17,435 bases of DNA from the NCBI GenBank assembly GCA_035532755.1, contig DATKQI010000090.1, positions 1 through 17,435 of the forward strand, in the 5' to 3' direction. Positions 15,251 to 17,435 of this stretch are shown one piece after another. This DNA is from DATKQI01 sp035532755. Lineage in GTDB: Bacteria; Pseudomonadota; Alphaproteobacteria; Acetobacterales; Acetobacteraceae. Within the stretch, counting starts at the first letter, position 1; each line of letters begins with the position of its first letter. The notes beneath the pieces were generated by a model. The model searched no databases, was not told the DNA's origin, and saw only the letters and a program-made list of their open reading frames with translations. Position numbers and translations under genes: made by a program.

Positions 15251-16195
15251 TCAGGCGCCGAGGCCGAGGCTCTTGTCCACGGCTGCCAGGGCGGGCTGCT
15301 TGCCGTCGAACGTCGTCACGCCGGCGAGCCAGGTTTTCAGGACGGCGGGGTTGGCCTTCAGCCACTTCGCCGCTGCGGCCTCGGCATTCGCCTTCTTGTA
15401 CATGATCTGGCCCATCAGCGTATTCTCCATGGGCAGCGTGAAGACGAGATTCTTGAGGAATTTGCCGACATTCGGGCAATCCTGAAGGTATCCCGCGCGC
15501 ACATTGCTGTACACGGTGGAATCGCCCCCGAATACCTTGTCTCCGCCGGAGAGATATTTCATGTCGAATTCGGTGTTCATCGGATGGGGCGCCCAGCCGA
15601 GGAAGACGATGGGTTTCTTCTGGGCGACATCGCGCTTGACCTCGGCCAGCATCCCCTGCTCCGAGGATTCGACGAGGCGGAAGCCCTTGAGGCCAAACTG
15701 GCCCTTCTTGATCATGCCGAGGATCAGACGGTTGCCGTCATTCCCCGGCTCGATCCCGTAGATCTTGTTGCCGAGCTGCTTGCGGAACTTCGCGATGTCC
15801 TGGAACGAATGCAGCCCCTGGGCATAGAGGTAGGCCGGCACCGCGAGCGTGTATTTCGCATGGGTGAGGTCCGCGCGCACCACATCCACGGTCTTGGCCT
15901 TGACGTAGGGGGTGATGTTCGCCGTCATCGTCGGCATCCAGTTGTCGAGGAAGACGTCGATCTTCTTGGTCTTGAGCGCCTGGTAGGTGACGGGGACGGA
16001 GAGGATCGTCTCCTTCGGCTTGTAGCCCATCGCCTTCAGGACATAGCTCGCGAGCCCGTTGATCGCATCGTTGTCCGACCAGCCGACGTTGGACATCCGC
16101 ACCGTCCGGCAGGCCGCTGGATCGGCCGCCTGGGCGCCGGTCGTGGCAAGGCCGGCGAAGGCGAAGGCCATTCCGAAGATCAGTGATTTTCGCAT
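15251..16195 (-). CDS. choX: Choline-binding periplasmic protein
   Basis: A 314-residue periplasmic protein with a signal peptide (residues 1-23, cleavage after AQA). It tracks my memory of Sinorhizobium meliloti ChoX throughout (LSVPVTYQALK, DVFLDNWMPTM, AKYTLAVPAYLYA, KIYGIEPGNDGNRLI, LGWAPHPMN, KANPAVLKTWLAGVTTFDGK). The recalled ChoX ligand residues W43, D45, W90, Y119, N156 and W205 fall at W39, D41, W86, Y115, N152 and W201 here, a constant shift of four. The cation-pi box for the trimethylammonium group is therefore complete. C29 and C240 may form a disulfide. The ATG at 16195 has AGGGAGA seven bases upstream. First gene of choXWV and divergent from betI. Choline is the likely ligand; acetylcholine or betaine may also bind. 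Confidence 0.94.
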   Translation of the reverse strand: MRKSLIFGMAFAFAGLATTGAQAADPAACRTVRMSNVGWSDNDAINGLASYVLKAMGYKPKETILSVPVTYQALKTKKIDVFLDNWMPTMTANITPYVKAKTVDVVRADLTHAKYTLAVPAYLYAQGLHSFQDIAKFRKQLGNKIYGIEPGNDGNRLILGMIKKGQFGLKGFRLVESSEQGMLAEVKRDVAQKKPIVFLGWAPHPMNTEFDMKYLSGGDKVFGGDSTVYSNVRAGYLQDCPNVGKFLKNLVFTLPMENTLMGQIMYKKANAEAAAAKWLKANPAVLKTWLAGVTTFDGKQPALAAVDKSLGLGA

Positions 16196-16338
16196 CGTTC
16201 ATTCTCCCTGTTCGTGTTTCCACGCCCGCGCGCGGCCGCACCCTGTCCTGTCGTTACGCTACCACCCGGAAGGTGGCCGCGCATCAAACTCCGGAAGCGG
16301 ATGAGCAAGCCTTGTACCACGACGACTCGTTTTGCTTG

Positions 16339-16376
16339 GGACGTTCTATTGATTGTATATTCATTTAATAACGTCC
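16339..16376. promoter_or_regulatory. Pair of inverted GGACGTT half-sites at the choX promoter
   Basis: GGACGTT at 16339-16345 and its reverse complement AACGTCC at 16370-16376 share the core of the dyad near betI (16516-16535). Their centres are 31 bp apart, close to three helical turns. One touches the predicted choX -35 and the other lies just after the predicted start point. Flanks match the betI dyad only partly, so these would be weaker sites. Confidence 0.4.
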
Positions 16377-16381
16377 GTCAC
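16354..16381 (-). promoter_or_regulatory. Predicted choX promoter
   Basis: On the - strand, GTGACG (16381-16376) and TATACA (16359-16354) are 16 bp apart. GTGACG is one base off the alphaproteobacterial TTGACG. Transcription would start near 16347, leaving a leader of about 150 bases before choX. Confidence 0.4.
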
Positions 16382-16515
16382 GCCCTTTCTTTGTCACATT
16401 GCACCGATGTGATGTGCCATTTTTTTAAACTTTTGATTATAATATAGGCATATAAGCACAGAAACCTGCACCACCTCCATAACCCGATGCCGATTGAGCA
16501 AGGCTTCCGCAACAA

Positions 16516-16535
16516 GATTGAATGGACGTTCAATC
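16516..16535 (+). promoter_or_regulatory. Probable BetI operator
   Basis: GATTGAATGGACGTTCAATC is a 20-bp dyad with perfect 7-bp arms (GATTGAA and TTCAATC). It resembles BetI boxes as I recall them (TTGATTGGACGTTCAAT type) and lies 53 bp before the betI start. It overlaps the predicted -35 hexamer, so bound BetI would repress its own operon. Confidence 0.65.
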
Positions 16536-16552
16536 ATCGATTGCGCTAGGGT
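16523..16552 (+). promoter_or_regulatory. Predicted betI-betB promoter
   Basis: TGGACG (16523-16528) and TAGGGT (16547-16552) are 18 bp apart. TGGACG is one base off TTGACG and lies inside the operator dyad. The start would be near 16559, about 29 bases before the TTG start of betI. Confidence 0.4.
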
Positions 16553-16576
16553 CTGTCACGGCGCGGGGCCGAATGT

Positions 16577-16582
16577 GGAGGA
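16577..16582 (+). promoter_or_regulatory. Ribosome-binding site that selects a TTG start for betI
   Basis: GGAGGA is five bases ahead of the TTG at 16588. An in-frame ATG at 16573 lies before this site and has no good site of its own. Family members begin close to the ETRRRQ segment, which also favours the TTG. Confidence 0.6.
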
Positions 16583-16587
16583 TCGCC

Positions 16588-17435
16588 TTGTCTCGTCGGG
16601 AAACGGAGGACACGCGCCGGCGGCAGTTGATCGAAACCACGATCGACACGATGGCCGAGGTCGGGTTCGTCGCCACCACGCTGGGCCAGATCGCCCGGCG
16701 TGCCGGCGTTTCGGCGGGGCTGGTCGCGCATTACTTCGGCGACAAGGACGGGCTGCTGGAGGCCACGATGCGCGCGCTCGGCGCCCGCGTCAGCCGCGGC
16801 GCGGCGGCCCGGCTCGCCGAGGCTGCCACGCCGCGGGCGCGCGTGCAGGCGATCATCGATGCGAATCTCGCCCCGGAAGAGTTCGACCAGCGCACCGGCA
16901 CCGTATGGCTCGCCTTCTGGGGGCAGACACTGCATTCGCAGCGCTTCAAGCGCGTGCAGGCCGCCTATCAGCGGCGGATCATCACCAATCTGCGCCACGC
17001 GCTGCGGCAAGCCGGCCCGCCGGGCGAGGCGCAGCGGCTCGCGGTTTCCATCGCCGCGATCATCGACGGGTTGTGGCTGCGCGCCACGCTGTCGGGCTGG
17101 AGCGAGACGGACGCGGTGGCGGCCGGGCGGATCGCGTCCGAGTTCGTGGATGGCGAGTTCACGAGACTGGGGCCGCAAAGGGCAGGATCGGGGGCGATGG
17201 CACCGAGCACAGGACAGGCGGGCGTTCGGCGGCTTGGCGCCCATATCGGCGGCCGGGCGGTGCGCGTGGAAAATGCGCGGACGTTCGAGACCCGCAACCC
17301 CGCCACGGGCGAGGTGCTGGCCGAGATCGAGATTGCCGGAGCGGCGGAGGTGGACCGGGCGGTGGCCGCCGCCCGCGCCGGCCAGCGCGTGTGGGCGGCG
17401 ATGACAGGCTCCGCGCGCGGCCGCATCCTCAACCG
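16588..17435 (+). CDS. betI: BetI-type TetR repressor fused in frame to BetB (runs off window)
   Basis: Counting from the TTG at 16588, residues 8-60 are the TetR helix-turn-helix (TRRRQLIETTIDTMAEVGF, TLGQIARRAGVSAGLVAHYFGDKDGLLEATM), very close to E. coli BetI. Residues 61-192 match the BetI ligand/dimer domain (WLAFWGQTLHS, IAAIIDGLWLRATLSG). BetI normally ends near residue 195, but there is no stop here. The frame continues through a linker (about 196-214) into betaine aldehyde dehydrogenase: GAHIGGRAVRVENARTFETR, NPATGEVLAEI, VWAAMTGSARGRIL, to the window edge. I checked the frame codon by codon from 16573 to 17435. BetI represses choline-to-betaine genes and is released by choline or betaine aldehyde in studied relatives. 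An alternative is two polypeptides, with BetB restarting at 17197. Identification of both halves is strong; the single-polypeptide reading is less certain. Confidence 0.85.
   Translation, partial: MSRRETEDTRRRQLIETTIDTMAEVGFVATTLGQIARRAGVSAGLVAHYFGDKDGLLEATMRALGARVSRGAAARLAEAATPRARVQAIIDANLAPEEFDQRTGTVWLAFWGQTLHSQRFKRVQAAYQRRIITNLRHALRQAGPPGEAQRLAVSIAAIIDGLWLRATLSGWSETDAVAAGRIASEFVDGEFTRLGPQRAGSGAMAPSTGQAGVRRLGAHIGGRAVRVENARTFETRNPATGEVLAEIEIAGAAEVDRAVAAARAGQRVWAAMTGSARGRILN
17184..17187 (+). promoter_or_regulatory. Possible internal ribosome-binding site for betB
   Basis: AGGA lies nine bases ahead of the in-frame ATG at 17197, within the linker. It is weaker and further away than the GGAGGA of betI, but would allow some BetB to be made separately. 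Confidence 0.35.
17197..17435 (+). CDS. betB: Betaine aldehyde dehydrogenase, N-terminal part (partial, in frame with betI)
   Basis: If translation restarts at the ATG at 17197, the product begins MAPSTGQAGVRRLGAHIGG. That is close to the usual BetB start and about 80 residues of it are visible. The visible part is the N-terminal beta strands and first helix of the NAD(P)-dependent aldehyde dehydrogenase fold (FETRNPATGEVLAEIEIA, VDRAVAAARAGQRVWAAMTG). BetB oxidises betaine aldehyde to glycine betaine. The catalytic Cys and Glu lie beyond the window. WAAMTG followed by RGRIL favours BetB over other aldehyde dehydrogenases. betA would be expected downstream. Confidence 0.75.
   Translation, partial: MAPSTGQAGVRRLGAHIGGRAVRVENARTFETRNPATGEVLAEIEIAGAAEVDRAVAAARAGQRVWAAMTGSARGRILN

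Larger units (their letters stand above)
16196..16572. other. AT-rich divergent control region between choX and betI
   Basis: This 377-bp gap carries no gene. A sample at 16321-16380 has 23 G/C in 60, far below the flanks. It contains predicted promoters for both directions, three GGACGTT motifs, and a TTATAATATA tract at 16437-16446. In the part forming the choX leader, 8-bp inverted repeats GCGCGGCC (16230-16237) and GGCCGCGC (16275-16282) flank a smaller CCACC/GGTGG hairpin (16262-16276). No known riboswitch was recognised. Confidence 0.6.

Noticed and set aside
13621..15405. 594-codon frame on the + strand opposite choV, choW and choX
   Set aside because: Shadow of the transporter genes on the other strand; composition is unlike a protein and no motif is seen.
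16700..17404. Arg-rich + strand frame of 234 codons
   Set aside because: It is out of frame with the clear BetI/BetB coding frame and has no domain signature. Its late stop matters only as proof that frame shifting does not create an early betI stop.
1..17435. CRISPR array, insertion sequence or prophage
   Set aside because: No regularly spaced repeats, transposase, integrase or phage structural genes were seen on either strand.

Overview
The window is high-GC, gene-dense bacterial DNA. Gene content and order (YbjN-proC; a uracil-DNA glycosylase, lytic transglycosylase and moaB run; ETF-ubiquinone oxidoreductase, TPR lipoprotein, ispE and tRNA-Gln; and a choXWV/betIB cluster) suggest an alphaproteobacterium, most likely Rhodospirillales/Acetobacteraceae. 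This placement rests on remembered gene order and protein style, not on a search.

Positions 1-10147 look like ordinary core chromosome. On the + strand are the end of a YbjN-family gene overlapping proC, a TetR/COQ9-like protein, and a phasin. On the - strand is a likely operon of an alphaproteobacterial-type uracil-DNA glycosylase, a Slt70-like lytic transglycosylase and moaB. The + strand then carries ETF:ubiquinone oxidoreductase, a TPR lipoprotein, ispE and tRNA-Gln(UUG).

Positions 10148-11728, directly after the tRNA, form a small accessory-looking patch. Its first part is clearly poorer in GC (about 45-50% in hand-counted samples, against about 80% in an ispE sample). It holds a secreted-protein gene broken by a one-base frameshift in a G run, with its own terminator and promoter-like dyad, followed by a MazEF-type toxin-antitoxin pair. 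A BBP2-like outer-membrane beta-barrel gene follows (11729-13000).

Positions 13001-17435 hold a divergent choline module. choX-choW-choV on the - strand encode a choline-type ABC importer. The binding protein keeps every aromatic-box residue I recall for S. meliloti ChoX, at a constant offset of four. A strong 13-bp hairpin separates choX from choW. A 377-bp AT-rich control region follows. It has a 20-bp dyad overlapping the predicted betI promoter and two oppositely oriented copies of GGACGTT around the predicted choX promoter.

The most striking point is on the + strand after that region. The BetI-type TetR repressor has no stop codon. Its frame runs through a linker of about 20 residues straight into the N-terminus of betaine aldehyde dehydrogenase (BetB) and off the window edge. 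The other two frames at the junction have no nearby stop either, so a single sequencing indel does not easily explain it. This would be a repressor-enzyme fusion, or two in-frame genes read from an internal start, controlling choline uptake and oxidation from the shared intergenic region.
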